Source: Massilimicrobiota sp. An134 (GTDB lineage: Bacteria > Bacillota_I > Bacilli_A > Erysipelotrichales > Coprobacillaceae). Taken from it: 64,000 nucleotides of DNA. A program made the position numbers and the translations under genes. The stretch lies in assembly GCF_002160815.1 (NCBI RefSeq), contig NZ_NFLH01000002.1:1-64000 (forward strand), given 5' to 3'. Each line of letters begins with the position of its first letter. Position 1 is the stretch's first letter. Positions 8,372 to 18,064 of the stretch are shown in pieces. Under the pieces are notes generated by a model. The model searched no databases and had not been told where the DNA came from. It was given only the letters and a program-made list of their open reading frames with translations.

Positions 8372-8958
8372 AGATTGCTGTGATGATATCTGGTGGTGGC
8401 ACAGATTTGCAATCAATTATTGATGCCTGTCAGGCTGGAAAAATCAATGGAACGATTGAACTTGTGATTTCTAATCGTCAAAAAGCTTATGGTTTACAGC
8501 GTGCTCAAAAAGCAGGGATTGAAACAGCAGTTGTCAAAAAGAATGATACATTGATTGTATCAATGTTAAAGGAAAGAAACATTGATTTGGTTGTTTTAGC
8601 TGGTTATTTAGCCATTTTAACAGATGAACTGATTGATGCCTATCCAAATCAGATTATCAATATTCATCCTTCATTGATTCCTTCATTTTGTGGGGCAGGT
8701 ATGTACGGAATGCATGTCCACGAAGCTGTTTTGAATAGAGGCGTGAAAGTCAGTGGGGCGACTGTTCATTTTGTCAGCAGTGAAATAGATGGTGGTCCTA
8801 TCATTAAGCAGGTTGCCTGTGATATTTCGGATTTAGATAAACCAGAAGATATACAGGCTAGAGTTTTGGAGATTGAACATCGCATCTTACCTGAAGTTGT
8901 CGGGTTATATTGTGATGGAAGAATAAAAGTAGAAAATGGAAGGGCAAAGGTGATTTAA
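8365..8958 (+). CDS. purN: Phosphoribosylglycinamide formyltransferase
   Basis: Transfers formyl from 10-formyl-THF (made by the fhs product of this operon) to GAR. The 197-residue protein keeps the catalytic triad in the expected spacing: N99, H101 in NIHPSL and D142 in EIDGG. The GGGTDLQ loop near residue 10 binds the substrate phosphate. It overlaps purM by 7 bp and touches purH. Confidence 0.96.
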   Translation: MLKIAVMISGGGTDLQSIIDACQAGKINGTIELVISNRQKAYGLQRAQKAGIETAVVKKNDTLIVSMLKERNIDLVVLAGYLAILTDELIDAYPNQIINIHPSLIPSFCGAGMYGMHVHEAVLNRGVKVSGATVHFVSSEIDGGPIIKQVACDISDLDKPEDIQARVLEIEHRILPEVVGLYCDGRIKVENGRAKVI

Positions 8959-10482
8959 GTGAAAAGAGCTTTGATTTCTGTAACAAATAAAGATGGTGTT
9001 GTTGATTTTGCATCAGGTTTAGTGAAACTCGGATTTGAAATTGTTTCTACTGGTGGAACAATGAAAGTTTTAGAAGACAATGGTGTTCACTGTATTGCGA
9101 TTGATGATGTCACTGGTTTTCCTGAAATGTTGGATGGGAGAGTGAAAACTTTACATCCTAAAGTTCATGGTGGACTTTTATTTAAAAGAGATAATCCAGA
9201 ACACGTGAAAACAGTTCAAGAACATCATATTCAACCTATTGATTTGGTTTGTGTGAATTTATATGAATTTGAAAAAGCTTTAAGAGCTGGAAAACCAATG
9301 GAAGATATGATTGAAAATATTGATATTGGTGGACCTTCTATGATTAGAAGTGCTGCTAAAAACTTCAAAGATGTTTTGATTGTCACTGATCCAAGTGATT
9401 ATGCAAAAGTCTTAGAAGCTATTGAAAACAATCAGACTGATTATGATTTCAGATTACGTCTTGCTTATAAAGCTTTTAGTACAACAGGGGCTTATGACGC
9501 CATGATTTCACGTTATTTTGCAGATGTATGTCATGATGAATTCCCTGATACTTTAAACATTTCATTAAAGAAAGTGGAACATTTACGTTATGGAGAAAAC
9601 TCTCAACAGGCAGCTAATAAATATGAAGACAGCTATGTTCAAAAATCATTATTAGATTATGAACAATTACATGGAAAAGAAATTTCTTTCAATAATGTCA
9701 ACGATTTATATGGAGCTGTGGCTTTAGTGAGAGAATTTGGTGATCAGATTGTTACAGCGGCTATTAAACATTCAACACCTTGTGGGGTTGCGATTGGTGA
9801 AACTGGTTATGATTCTTATATGAAAGCTTATGAAGCAGATCCACAATCTATCTTTGGTGGAATTGTAGCCGTGAACTATAAAATTGATAAACAGACAGCT
9901 GAACAGATGCATAAGATTTTCTTAGAAATCGTTGCAGCACCTGATTTTGACGCGGATGCTTTGGAAATCTTAAAGAAAAAGAAAAACTTACGTATCTTAA
10001 AATTAAAGAATTTAGATGCTAGAGATGCCAAATATGATATTAAATATCTTGAAGGTAAAGTGCTTGTCCAAGAGTTAAATACAAAGATGATTGATGAAAT
10101 GAAAGTTGTCACTGAAGCAAAGCCTACACCAGAACAGCTAACAGATATGGAATTTGGTATGAAAGTTGTCAAATATGTTAAATCAAATGCAATCTGTATT
10201 GTGAAAAATGGTGTGACTTTGGCTATTGGTGGAGGACAGACTTCACGTGTTTGGGCTTTGGAAAATGCTATTAGAAACAATCCTGATAAGAATTTCGAAG
10301 GTTCAGTTTTAGCTAGTGATGCTTTCTTCCCATTTAATGACTGTGTTGAAGTTGCTGCCAAGGCAGGAGTTGGCGCTATTATTCAACCAGGTGGAAGTAT
10401 CAGAGATCAGGATTCTATTGATTTGTGTAATGAAAAGAATATTCCAATGGTCTTTAGTGGATATAGACATTTTAGACATTAA
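8959..10482 (+). CDS. purH: Bifunctional AICAR formyltransferase / IMP cyclohydrolase
   Basis: Performs the last two steps to IMP, with 10-formyl-THF as donor. The N-terminal cyclohydrolase domain starts RALISVTNKDG and carries LDGRVKTLHPKVHGG (about 54-68). The C-terminal transformylase has the catalytic Lys-His pair in AIKHSTPCGVA near residue 270. I accept the GTG start at 8959, immediately after the purN stop, because AAGGTGAT at 8946-8953 is placed for it. The 507 residues fit the family. Its substrate AICAR (ZMP) is the riboswitch ligand of this operon. Confidence 0.97.
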   Translation: MKRALISVTNKDGVVDFASGLVKLGFEIVSTGGTMKVLEDNGVHCIAIDDVTGFPEMLDGRVKTLHPKVHGGLLFKRDNPEHVKTVQEHHIQPIDLVCVNLYEFEKALRAGKPMEDMIENIDIGGPSMIRSAAKNFKDVLIVTDPSDYAKVLEAIENNQTDYDFRLRLAYKAFSTTGAYDAMISRYFADVCHDEFPDTLNISLKKVEHLRYGENSQQAANKYEDSYVQKSLLDYEQLHGKEISFNNVNDLYGAVALVREFGDQIVTAAIKHSTPCGVAIGETGYDSYMKAYEADPQSIFGGIVAVNYKIDKQTAEQMHKIFLEIVAAPDFDADALEILKKKKNLRILKLKNLDARDAKYDIKYLEGKVLVQELNTKMIDEMKVVTEAKPTPEQLTDMEFGMKVVKYVKSNAICIVKNGVTLAIGGGQTSRVWALENAIRNNPDKNFEGSVLASDAFFPFNDCVEVAAKAGVGAIIQPGGSIRDQDSIDLCNEKNIPMVFSGYRHFRH

Positions 10483-10492
10483 GATATAAATA

Positions 10493-10930
10493 ATGAATGC
10501 TAAACAGATGTGGGACAAGTTTTTGGACAAAGAGGCTGGAGATAGTTACGATGCATGGCAGTATGGTAGTCATGCCAATGGGCTTGCTTTACTGACATTG
10601 CTGAAAATCAAAACAGCAACATCTTCAGCTTATCCCATATATGTCCAATACGATGAACCTCTACCACAGGTTGGAAGTTACAGCATAATCTTAGATAAAC
10701 AAGATCATGCTGTATGTATCATTCAAACGACAGAAGTTACCATCATTCCTTTTGATCAAGTGAATGATGAGCATGCTTATTTAGAGGGAGAGGGAGATCG
10801 TACGCTTGATTATTGGCGAAAAATACATGCAGATTTTTTTACACAGGAAATGGAAAATATGGGTCAGCAGTTTCATAAGGACATGTTAGTTGTGTGTGAA
10901 AAATTTAAAGTTGTATATCCAAAATCATAA
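10493..10930 (+). CDS. ASCH-domain protein inside the purine operon, 145 aa
   Basis: The sequence fits the ASCH superfamily (a PUA-like beta-barrel fold): a helical N terminus with ALLTLLKIKTATSS (about 32-45), a strand-rich core, and GEGDRTLDYWRKIHADFF near residue 100. Some ASCH proteins bind RNA, and YqfB of E. coli hydrolyses N4-acetylcytidine. Neither function can be assigned here. It lies 10 bp after purH and 12 bp before purD on the same strand, so it is co-transcribed with purine genes. A nucleoside-related job is suggested by that context only. Confidence 0.8.
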   Translation: MNAKQMWDKFLDKEAGDSYDAWQYGSHANGLALLTLLKIKTATSSAYPIYVQYDEPLPQVGSYSIILDKQDHAVCIIQTTEVTIIPFDQVNDEHAYLEGEGDRTLDYWRKIHADFFTQEMENMGQQFHKDMLVVCEKFKVVYPKS

Positions 10931-10942
10931 GAGGAGGAAACC

Positions 10943-12199
10943 ATGAAAGTATTAGTTATTGGTAGTGGTGGTCGTGAACATGCGATTGCTTATGCTTTAA
11001 ATAAAAGCCAGAAAGTTGATGAAATTCATGCTATACCAGGAAATCCAGGTATGGCTGAAATTGGAACTTGTCATCCTGGTCATGTAGAAGATTTAGATAG
11101 TATTTTAAAATTTGTTGAAGAACATGCGATTGATTTTACAGTGATTGGACCTGAAGTGCCTTTATGCATGGGATTAGCTGATTTATTGGAAAGTCATGGA
11201 CATAAAGTTTTTGGCCCAACGAAACAGGCTGCAACTTTGGAAGGAAGTAAAGCTTTTTCTAAGGATTTTATGAAAAGACATCATATTCCTACTGCCGCCT
11301 ATCAGGAAGTTCACTCTTATGAAGAGGCTATTGAAGCTTTAACTTCATTTGATTATCCTGTTGTTGTCAAAGCAGATGGATTGGCAGCTGGTAAGGGTGT
11401 TGTGATTTGTGAAAATGAATCACAAGCAAAGCTGGCTTTACAGGAAATGATGGTAGAAGGAGCTTTAGACGGAGCTGGAAAAACAGTTGTTTTAGAAGAA
11501 TTCTTAACTGGATTTGAATGTTCACTTCTTTGTTTTACTGATGGTGAAACAATTGTTCCCATGGTAAGTGCTAAGGATCATAAACAAATCTATGATGAAA
11601 ATAAAGGACCAAATACAGGTGGTATGGGAACTGTTTCTCCAAATCCTTTCTTACCAGAGGGAATGGAAGAGATTTTGAAAAAAGATGTTCTAGAACCATT
11701 TATGGCTGGTTTAAAAGCTGATCATATGGATTATAGAGGTGTTGTTTTTATTGGTTTGATGATCGAAAATAATCAACCAAAAGTTCTTGAATTCAATGTT
11801 CGCTTTGGAGATCCTGAAACACAATCTATTCTTTTAAGATTAGATACAGATTTATTTGATATTATGTATGCTGTAAGTACAAAAACATTAAAAGATATTG
11901 ATATTCAATGGAAAGACGAACATGTGGCCTGTCTTGTTTTAGCAAGTCAGGGTTATCCAGGAAGCTATGAAAAAGGCAAGGTTATTACGGGTATTGATCA
12001 GGTTGATGAAGATATCGTGATTTTCCATGCTGGAACTGCTATCAATCAAAATGGTGAGCTTGTAACAAATGGAGGACGTGTCTTAAATATTTGTGCCTAT
12101 GGTCAAACATTAGAGGAAACACGTGATAAAGTTTATCAGGCTGCCAAGACTATTGAGTTTGATGGTAAATATTATCGTAAAGATATTGGATTAAATTGA
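10943..12199 (+). CDS. purD: Phosphoribosylamine--glycine ligase
   Basis: An ATP-grasp enzyme making GAR from phosphoribosylamine and glycine. The 418 residues are typical. It opens with KVLVIGSGGREHAI, and has the ATP-grasp core PVVVKADGLAAGKGV (about 139-153). NTGGMGTVSPNP and a C-terminal metal-binding FNVRFGDPE follow. GAGGAGG precedes the ATG. Its amine substrate comes from PurF, which is not encoded in this window. Confidence 0.97.
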   Translation: MKVLVIGSGGREHAIAYALNKSQKVDEIHAIPGNPGMAEIGTCHPGHVEDLDSILKFVEEHAIDFTVIGPEVPLCMGLADLLESHGHKVFGPTKQAATLEGSKAFSKDFMKRHHIPTAAYQEVHSYEEAIEALTSFDYPVVVKADGLAAGKGVVICENESQAKLALQEMMVEGALDGAGKTVVLEEFLTGFECSLLCFTDGETIVPMVSAKDHKQIYDENKGPNTGGMGTVSPNPFLPEGMEEILKKDVLEPFMAGLKADHMDYRGVVFIGLMIENNQPKVLEFNVRFGDPETQSILLRLDTDLFDIMYAVSTKTLKDIDIQWKDEHVACLVLASQGYPGSYEKGKVITGIDQVDEDIVIFHAGTAINQNGELVTNGGRVLNICAYGQTLEETRDKVYQAAKTIEFDGKYYRKDIGLN

Positions 12200-12208
12200 G
12201 GTGAAAAG

Positions 12209-15200
12209 ATGAGTAAAGTCTATCGTGTATATGTTGAAAAGAAAAGTGCATATGCTATTGAAGCGAATGAGTTATTAAATAATATTCAGACACAATTAAA
12301 AATAGAAACAGTGACAGATGTTCATGTTGTGAATCGTTATGATCTTCAAGGTGTCAGTGAAGATGTTCTTAAACAAGGGATTCCAACAATTTTAAGTGAA
12401 CCTATGGTTGATGAAATTTATCAGGAAGATTATCCTTTAAATGAACATCAAAAAGCTTTTGCGATTGAATTTTTACCTGGACAATATGACCAGAGAGCTG
12501 ATGCCTGTGAGCAATGTTTTCAGGTTTTAACAGGTGAAAAAAATGTTAAGGTCAAATGTGCCAAATTGATTGTTTTAGAAGGACAGGTATCTGATGATGA
12601 TGTCAAAGATATTCAAAATTATTTGATTAATCCAGTAGATCAGCGTTTAGCTTCATTAGATAAGCCAGAACATTTGAATGATGAAGATGTACATATTAAC
12701 CCTGTTCCAATTATTGATGGATTTATGGATATGAGTGATGATGAATTAAAACGTTTTATACAAGATAATGGTATGGCCATGAATGAAGATGATTTAAAAG
12801 TCACTCAAGATTACTTTAAAAATGAAGAAAAACGTAATCCAACAGAAACTGAATTAAAGGTATTAGATACATATTGGTCTGATCATTGTCGTCATACAAC
12901 ATTTGCGACAATCATTACAGATTTAGACATTGAAAATGGTGCATTTAAAGAAATTTTAGAAAAAGATGTTGAAAATTATAAAACATCACGTCATTTGGTT
13001 TATGGTGTGAATACAGATCGTCCATTAACTTTAATGGATTTAGCAACGATTTCTATGAAAGAATTAAGAAAAACAGGCTATTTAGATGATTTAGAAGTTT
13101 CTAAAGAAATTAATGCCTGTTCTGTAGAATTGACTGTTCATACCAATGAAGGTGATGAAGAATGGCTATTGATGTTTAAAAATGAAACACATAACCATCC
13201 AACAGAAATTGAACCATTTGGTGGGGCAGCAACATGTTTAGGTGGTGCCATTCGTGATCCTCTTTCAGGACGTGCTTATGTATACCAGTCTATGCGTATT
13301 ACAGGAGCTGGAGATCCAAGACAGCCATTAGACGAAACAATGAAAGGAAAACTTCCTCAACGTAAAATCTGTCAGGAAGCAGCTCATGGCTTTTCAAGCT
13401 ATGGAAACCAGATTGGTTTAACAACTGGTTTTGTCCATGAAATTTATGATGATGGATTCCTTGCAAAACGTATGGAACTTGGTGCCGTTGTGGCAGCTGC
13501 ACCAAAAGATCAGGTGAAACGTTTAGAACCATTAAAAGGACATATTGTCTTATTGATTGGTGGACGTACTGGTCGTGATGGTATTGGTGGAGCGACAGGT
13601 TCATCAAAATCACATGAATTAAAAACCACAACAACAGCTGGAGCTGAAGTTCAAAAAGGAAATCCAGTAGAAGAAAGAAAAATTCAAAGATTATTTAGAA
13701 ATCCTGAAGTGTCAAAACGTATTGTACGTTGTAATGACTTTGGGGCAGGTGGAGTCTGTGTAGCCGTAGGTGAATTGGCAGATGGACTGGAAATTAATTT
13801 AGATGCTGTCTTAAAGAAATATGAAGGTTTAACAGGAACAGAATTAGCGATTTCTGAATCTCAGGAACGTATGGCTATTGTGATTGATCCTCGTGATGAA
13901 GCTTTTATTAAAGCTGCCTGTGATCAGGAAAATCTTGAAGTTGTCAAAGTCGCAACAGTCACTGACAAAAACCGTTTAACAATGTCTTATATGGGACAGA
14001 CTGTTGTTGATATTGATCGTGGCTTCTTAGATAAGAATGGAGCTTCACGTTATCAGAATATTCATGTTGAATTACCTGATTTTGATCAGACACCTTTTGA
14101 TGAAGTGAAACAGACATCATTTGTCAAAACTTCAAAAGATGTGTTAAGTCGTTTATCTGTTTGTAGCCAAAAAGGATTGGTGGAAAGATTTGACTCATCT
14201 ATCGGTAATGGAACTGTTTTATCACCATTTGGTGGAAAGACTTTAAGAACTGAAACTGAAGGTATGGTCGCTTTAATTCCGGTATTACAAAAAGAAACAA
14301 CAACATGTTCAATCATGAGTTATGGTTATAATCCTGTTATTTCAAAATGGTCACCTTATCATGGCTCTATTTATGCGATTGTTGAATCTATTGCGAAAAT
14401 TGTCGCAATGGGTGGAGATTATCATACAATTCGTTTCTCTTTCCAGGAATACTTTGAAAAATTACTTGATATTCCAGAAAAATGGGGAAAACCATTTGCA
14501 GCATTACTTGGTGCATATCGTGTTCAATCTGAGATGAAACTTCCATCTATTGGAGGAAAAGATTCTATGTCAGGATCATTTGAAGATATACATGTGCCAC
14601 CAACACTTGTCTCTTTTGCGATTACTGGTGGAGATGTGCAAGATGTGATGACACCAGAATTAAAAGCAGCTCATCATACTTTGGTAGAAGTGATGTTACC
14701 AAAAGATGAATTCCATATTTTTGACTTTGATGCTTTAAAAGCACAATATGATGGTATTATGGAATTGATGAAAAATAAACAGGTTTATAGTGCTTATACT
14801 GTCAAAGATGGTGGTGTGATTGAAGCTGTTTATAAAATGGCATTTGGAAATGCAATTGGTGTACAATTGAATGATGAATTGGCATTAGAAAGCTTTGTTC
14901 AAAAAGATTATGGACATATCATCTTAGAAGTTGAAAATGATTCAGTTGTGACATTGCCACATACAAGAATTATTGGACATACAGTTGATTCATCTGTTAT
15001 GATATATCGTGATGAAACTTTATCATTAGATGAAGCTTATCAAGTTTATGAATCTGTTTTAAATGATGTTTATCCAACAACAGAAAAAGCTCCAACAAGT
15101 GATATGATTGTGAAAGACTGTCATCAAAGATGTGAATTAAAAGCAAAACAGACATATGATGAAGTCAAAGTTGTTATTCCAGTATTCCCAGGAACAAACT

Positions 15201-15967
15201 GTGAATATGATTCAAAACGTGCTTTTGAACGTGCTGGCGCAACAGTTCAACTCGTCTTGATGCGAAATAAAACAGCTCAAGAAATGAAAGATTCTGTTGA
15301 AGAATTAGAAAAGGCTATTCGTCAATCACAAATTATGATGTTACCTGGTGGATTTAGTGCTGGTGATGAACCAGAAGGATCTGGTAAATTTATTGCGACA
15401 GTTTTAAGAAGTCCAAAACTAAAAGCTGCCATTGATGATTTATTAGAAAATCGTGATGGATTGATGATTGGAATTTGTAATGGATTCCAGGCATTAGTGA
15501 AATTAGGATTACTTCCTTATGGACATATTAAAGATATGGATGAAAATGATCCAACATTAACATTCAATACAATTGGTCGTCACTTATCTCAGATGGTGAA
15601 TACAAGAATTGCTTCTGTAAAATCACCTTGGTTAACAGGTGTGAATGTAGGCGATATTCATACTGTTCCTATTTCTCATGGAGAAGGACGTTTTGTTGCT
15701 CCAAAAGAAGTCATTGAACAATTATTTGAAAATGGGCAGGTTTTTAGTCAATATGTAGATGAAAACAATCAGCCAACTATGGTTTCACCATATAATCCTA
15801 ATGGATCAATGATGGCTATTGAAGGTATTGTTTCAAGTAATGGACGTGTATTAGGAAAAATGGCTCATAGTGAACGTCAAGGTGAAAATAGAAATAAGAA
15901 TATTTATGGTGAAATGGATCAGAAATTATTTGAAGCAGGTGTAAATTATTTTAAAGGTGGTAAATAA
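12209..15967 (+). CDS. purL: Phosphoribosylformylglycinamidine synthase, single-chain form
   Basis: Converts FGAR to FGAM with glutamine and ATP. At 1252 residues this is the large one-chain form. It has an N-terminal PurS-like region, two PurM-like halves (TYWSDHCRHTTF near residue 225; NDFGAGGVCVAVGE near 514) and a C-terminal class I glutaminase domain. The glutaminase nucleophile is C1090 in GICNGFQ, and PGGFSAGDE forms the oxyanion region. Bacilli usually split this enzyme into PurS, PurQ and PurL; the fused form also occurs in clostridia, Bacteroidetes and proteobacteria. Start chosen from GAGGTGAAAAG before the ATG. Confidence 0.97.
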   Translation: MSKVYRVYVEKKSAYAIEANELLNNIQTQLKIETVTDVHVVNRYDLQGVSEDVLKQGIPTILSEPMVDEIYQEDYPLNEHQKAFAIEFLPGQYDQRADACEQCFQVLTGEKNVKVKCAKLIVLEGQVSDDDVKDIQNYLINPVDQRLASLDKPEHLNDEDVHINPVPIIDGFMDMSDDELKRFIQDNGMAMNEDDLKVTQDYFKNEEKRNPTETELKVLDTYWSDHCRHTTFATIITDLDIENGAFKEILEKDVENYKTSRHLVYGVNTDRPLTLMDLATISMKELRKTGYLDDLEVSKEINACSVELTVHTNEGDEEWLLMFKNETHNHPTEIEPFGGAATCLGGAIRDPLSGRAYVYQSMRITGAGDPRQPLDETMKGKLPQRKICQEAAHGFSSYGNQIGLTTGFVHEIYDDGFLAKRMELGAVVAAAPKDQVKRLEPLKGHIVLLIGGRTGRDGIGGATGSSKSHELKTTTTAGAEVQKGNPVEERKIQRLFRNPEVSKRIVRCNDFGAGGVCVAVGELADGLEINLDAVLKKYEGLTGTELAISESQERMAIVIDPRDEAFIKAACDQENLEVVKVATVTDKNRLTMSYMGQTVVDIDRGFLDKNGASRYQNIHVELPDFDQTPFDEVKQTSFVKTSKDVLSRLSVCSQKGLVERFDSSIGNGTVLSPFGGKTLRTETEGMVALIPVLQKETTTCSIMSYGYNPVISKWSPYHGSIYAIVESIAKIVAMGGDYHTIRFSFQEYFEKLLDIPEKWGKPFAALLGAYRVQSEMKLPSIGGKDSMSGSFEDIHVPPTLVSFAITGGDVQDVMTPELKAAHHTLVEVMLPKDEFHIFDFDALKAQYDGIMELMKNKQVYSAYTVKDGGVIEAVYKMAFGNAIGVQLNDELALESFVQKDYGHIILEVENDSVVTLPHTRIIGHTVDSSVMIYRDETLSLDEAYQVYESVLNDVYPTTEKAPTSDMIVKDCHQRCELKAKQTYDEVKVVIPVFPGTNCEYDSKRAFERAGATVQLVLMRNKTAQEMKDSVEELEKAIRQSQIMMLPGGFSAGDEPEGSGKFIATVLRSPKLKAAIDDLLENRDGLMIGICNGFQALVKLGLLPYGHIKDMDENDPTLTFNTIGRHLSQMVNTRIASVKSPWLTGVNVGDIHTVPISHGEGRFVAPKEVIEQLFENGQVFSQYVDENNQPTMVSPYNPNGSMMAIEGIVSSNGRVLGKMAHSERQGENRNKNIYGEMDQKLFEAGVNYFKGGK

Positions 15968-17344
15968 ATGGAAAGACAAATTTTTGAAAGTATGACACTT
16001 TGTCCTTTAGATGGACGTTATAGTAATGTCAAAGATGCTTTTGCCCAATATTTTAGTGAATATGCTTTAGTTAAATATCGTGTATATGTAGAAATTCAGT
16101 GGTTAAAGTTCTTGATTGAAAATATTGAAAGTGATATCTTAAAGAATTTTGATCAAGCCAATATGAAACAAATTGAAGATATAGCTAATCATTTTGATGA
16201 AGAAGCTTTTGCCAAAATTAAAGAGATTGAATCTTCAACACGTCATGATGTTAAAGCTGTAGAATATTATATTGGTAATACTTTAAAAGAAATGGGTTAC
16301 GATGATTTAATCAGCTTTGTTCATATCGGTTGTACTTCAGAAGATATCAATAATACGTCTTATGCTTGTATGATTAAACATGGTTTACAAGATGTCTGGT
16401 TAAAAAAAGCAAATGAAGTTGTAGATGCAATGAATAAATGGGCAATTGAACATAGTGATGATGCCATGTTGGCACATACACATGGTCAACCAGCGACACC
16501 AACAACAATTGGTAAAGAATTTAAAGTCTATGCTTATCGTTTTGCTTCTAGTATTGAAAATATTAAAAATATTCAGATTAAAGCAAAATTCAATGGTGCA
16601 ACAGGAAATTATAGTGCCATTTTAACAGCTTTTCCAAATGTTGACTGGCCTGCACAAGCTAAGAAATTTGTTGAAGAATATTTAGGTTTAACTTTCAATC
16701 CATTAACAACACAAATTGAAAGTCATGATTATACTTGTCATATTTTAGACGGTATTCGTCATTTCAATAATATTTTAATGGATTTAGATGTTGATATGTG
16801 GCTTTATATTTCTATGGAATACTTTAAACAGATTCCAGTTCAAGGAGAAGTAGGAAGTAGTACAATGCCTCATAAAGTCAATCCAATTCGTTTTGAAAAC
16901 AGTGAAGCCAATGCAGATATGTCAAATCATATTTGTGTAGCTTTATCTAATAAGTTACCAAAATCTCGTATGCAAAGAGATTTATCTGATTCTTCTAGTC
17001 AAAGAAATTTAGGATTAGCTTTTGGATATTCTTTACAGGCTATGAATGAAACATTAAATGGACTTGCTAAATGTGTAGTGAATAAAGAAAAATTAGCATA
17101 TGATCTTAATGAAAAATGGGAAGTTTTAGCTGAACCAATTCAAACAATGTTAAGAAAATATGGTGTGCCTGATGCTTATGATACTTTAAAAGCTCTAACA
17201 AGAGGAAAAAGTATTTCTAAAGAAGATATTTTGAAATTTGCTGAAAGTTTAGATATTCTTTCTGATGAAGACCGTGAAACTTTAGTGAATATGACACCAG
17301 CTTCTTATATTGGCAAAGCAAGTGAACTTGCAAAAATGAAATAA
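15968..17344 (+). CDS. purB: Adenylosuccinate lyase
   Basis: Splits fumarate from SAICAR and from adenylosuccinate, so it serves both IMP and AMP synthesis. The 458-residue protein has HIGCTSEDINNT (about 119-130), THGQPATPTT with the catalytic histidine (about 171-180), and the fumarase/aspartase-family signature GSSTMPHKVNP (about 297-307). The length and the spacing resemble the longer E. coli-type PurB. It starts one base after the purL stop and ends the operon before a clear terminator. Confidence 0.96.
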   Translation: MERQIFESMTLCPLDGRYSNVKDAFAQYFSEYALVKYRVYVEIQWLKFLIENIESDILKNFDQANMKQIEDIANHFDEEAFAKIKEIESSTRHDVKAVEYYIGNTLKEMGYDDLISFVHIGCTSEDINNTSYACMIKHGLQDVWLKKANEVVDAMNKWAIEHSDDAMLAHTHGQPATPTTIGKEFKVYAYRFASSIENIKNIQIKAKFNGATGNYSAILTAFPNVDWPAQAKKFVEEYLGLTFNPLTTQIESHDYTCHILDGIRHFNNILMDLDVDMWLYISMEYFKQIPVQGEVGSSTMPHKVNPIRFENSEANADMSNHICVALSNKLPKSRMQRDLSDSSSQRNLGLAFGYSLQAMNETLNGLAKCVVNKEKLAYDLNEKWEVLAEPIQTMLRKYGVPDAYDTLKALTRGKSISKEDILKFAESLDILSDEDRETLVNMTPASYIGKASELAKMK

Positions 17345-17350
17345 ATAGAG

Positions 17351-17386
17351 AAGGTAATGGGCATCTATGATGAACATTACCTTTTT
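17351..17386 (+). terminator. Terminator of the purine operon
   Basis: AAGGTAATG at 17351-17359 pairs perfectly with CATTACCTT at 17375-17383 and is followed by a short T run. It lies 7 bp after the purB stop. Confidence 0.85.
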
Positions 17387-17468
17387 ACATAAACAAAAAC
17401 TATATAATTTATGCTTTACAATGAATTGATCAATCAATCTGATATTTTAACCATGAAAAGTTTGGATA

Positions 17469-17477
17469 TGTTATAAT
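17469..17477 (+). promoter_or_regulatory. Extended -10 promoter
   Basis: TGTTATAAT (hexamer 17472-17477) lies about 22 bp before the start of the small membrane protein gene. No convincing -35 is seen, as expected for extended -10 promoters. Confidence 0.5.
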
Positions 17478-17499
17478 TGTTATAAAAGGGGATGGGATA

Positions 17500-17880
17500 A
17501 TGAAATATCGTGTTATTTATAATAAAGGACTACCTAAGTCCATGTTAGAAAAGATAAAAAATAGGGAATATACATTAGATGAGATTCATTCTATGTATCA
17601 AGTTATAAAAAGAAACTATGATGCTAAACAAAAGGGATGGATACGTGCTATGATCATTTTGATAATATGTATTGTTGGCGTAGGTGGTTTAGGAATAACA
17701 AAAGTTCAACAACAAGCCTTAATAGTTTATCTTTTTTCCATTGGTTTTGTAGCTGGATTATGTATCTTGATATTGATATATGCAAAAATTAATGCAGTCA
17801 ATAAAGAAATGAACCAACTTCAAAAAGCGTTAGAAATAGGGTATCCAGAATTGGCTGAAAGATTTTTTGTGAAATCGTGA
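17500..17880 (+). CDS. Hypothetical membrane protein with two helices, 126 aa
   Basis: I do not recognise a family. A charged N-terminal region (1-45) is followed by two hydrophobic helices (about 49-66 and 74-95) and a charged helical tail. This suggests a small inner-membrane protein with both ends in the cytoplasm. It stands alone between the purine terminator and the phosphate transporter, with its own extended -10 and a GGGGATGGG ribosome site. Confidence 0.6.
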   Translation: MKYRVIYNKGLPKSMLEKIKNREYTLDEIHSMYQVIKRNYDAKQKGWIRAMIILIICIVGVGGLGITKVQQQALIVYLFSIGFVAGLCILILIYAKINAVNKEMNQLQKALEIGYPELAERFFVKS

Positions 17881-17985
17881 TATTTTTCTCAAAAACTTAG
17901 CAGCGAAAGACATTTATGAGATAAAAGAACCTATATAATATATAGCTTTATGATTTAGAAAATATATGAAAAATGTCGATAGAAA

Positions 17986-18033
17986 TGTTAAGATTATGTT
18001 AAAAATATTTACATTATGTTAGGAATATGTTAA
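17986..18033 (+). promoter_or_regulatory. Candidate Pho box (PhoP binding repeats)
   Basis: TGTTAA occurs at 17986 and 17997, and TGTTAG/TGTTAA at 18017 and 18028. Each pair is spaced 11 bp, one helical turn. On the other strand this reads TTAACA-N5-TTAACA and TTAACA-N5-CTAACA, close to the TT(A/T/C)ACA-N5 repeats bound by PhoP of Bacillus subtilis. The phosphate transporter gene starts 32 bp further on. Regulation by a PhoP-type protein is therefore likely but not shown. Confidence 0.6.
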
Positions 18034-18064
18034 GTTTTACTTGTGTATAAATAGGAGGGACATG

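Noticed and set aside
9876-10361. Long antisense open frame inside purH
   Set aside because: Sense purH is unambiguous. The antisense frame lacks a ribosome site and arises from codon bias.
13299-13634. Antisense open frame of about 110 codons inside purL
   Set aside because: It is a shadow of the purL coding sequence, has a low-complexity composition without family motifs, and the sense frame is a certain gene.
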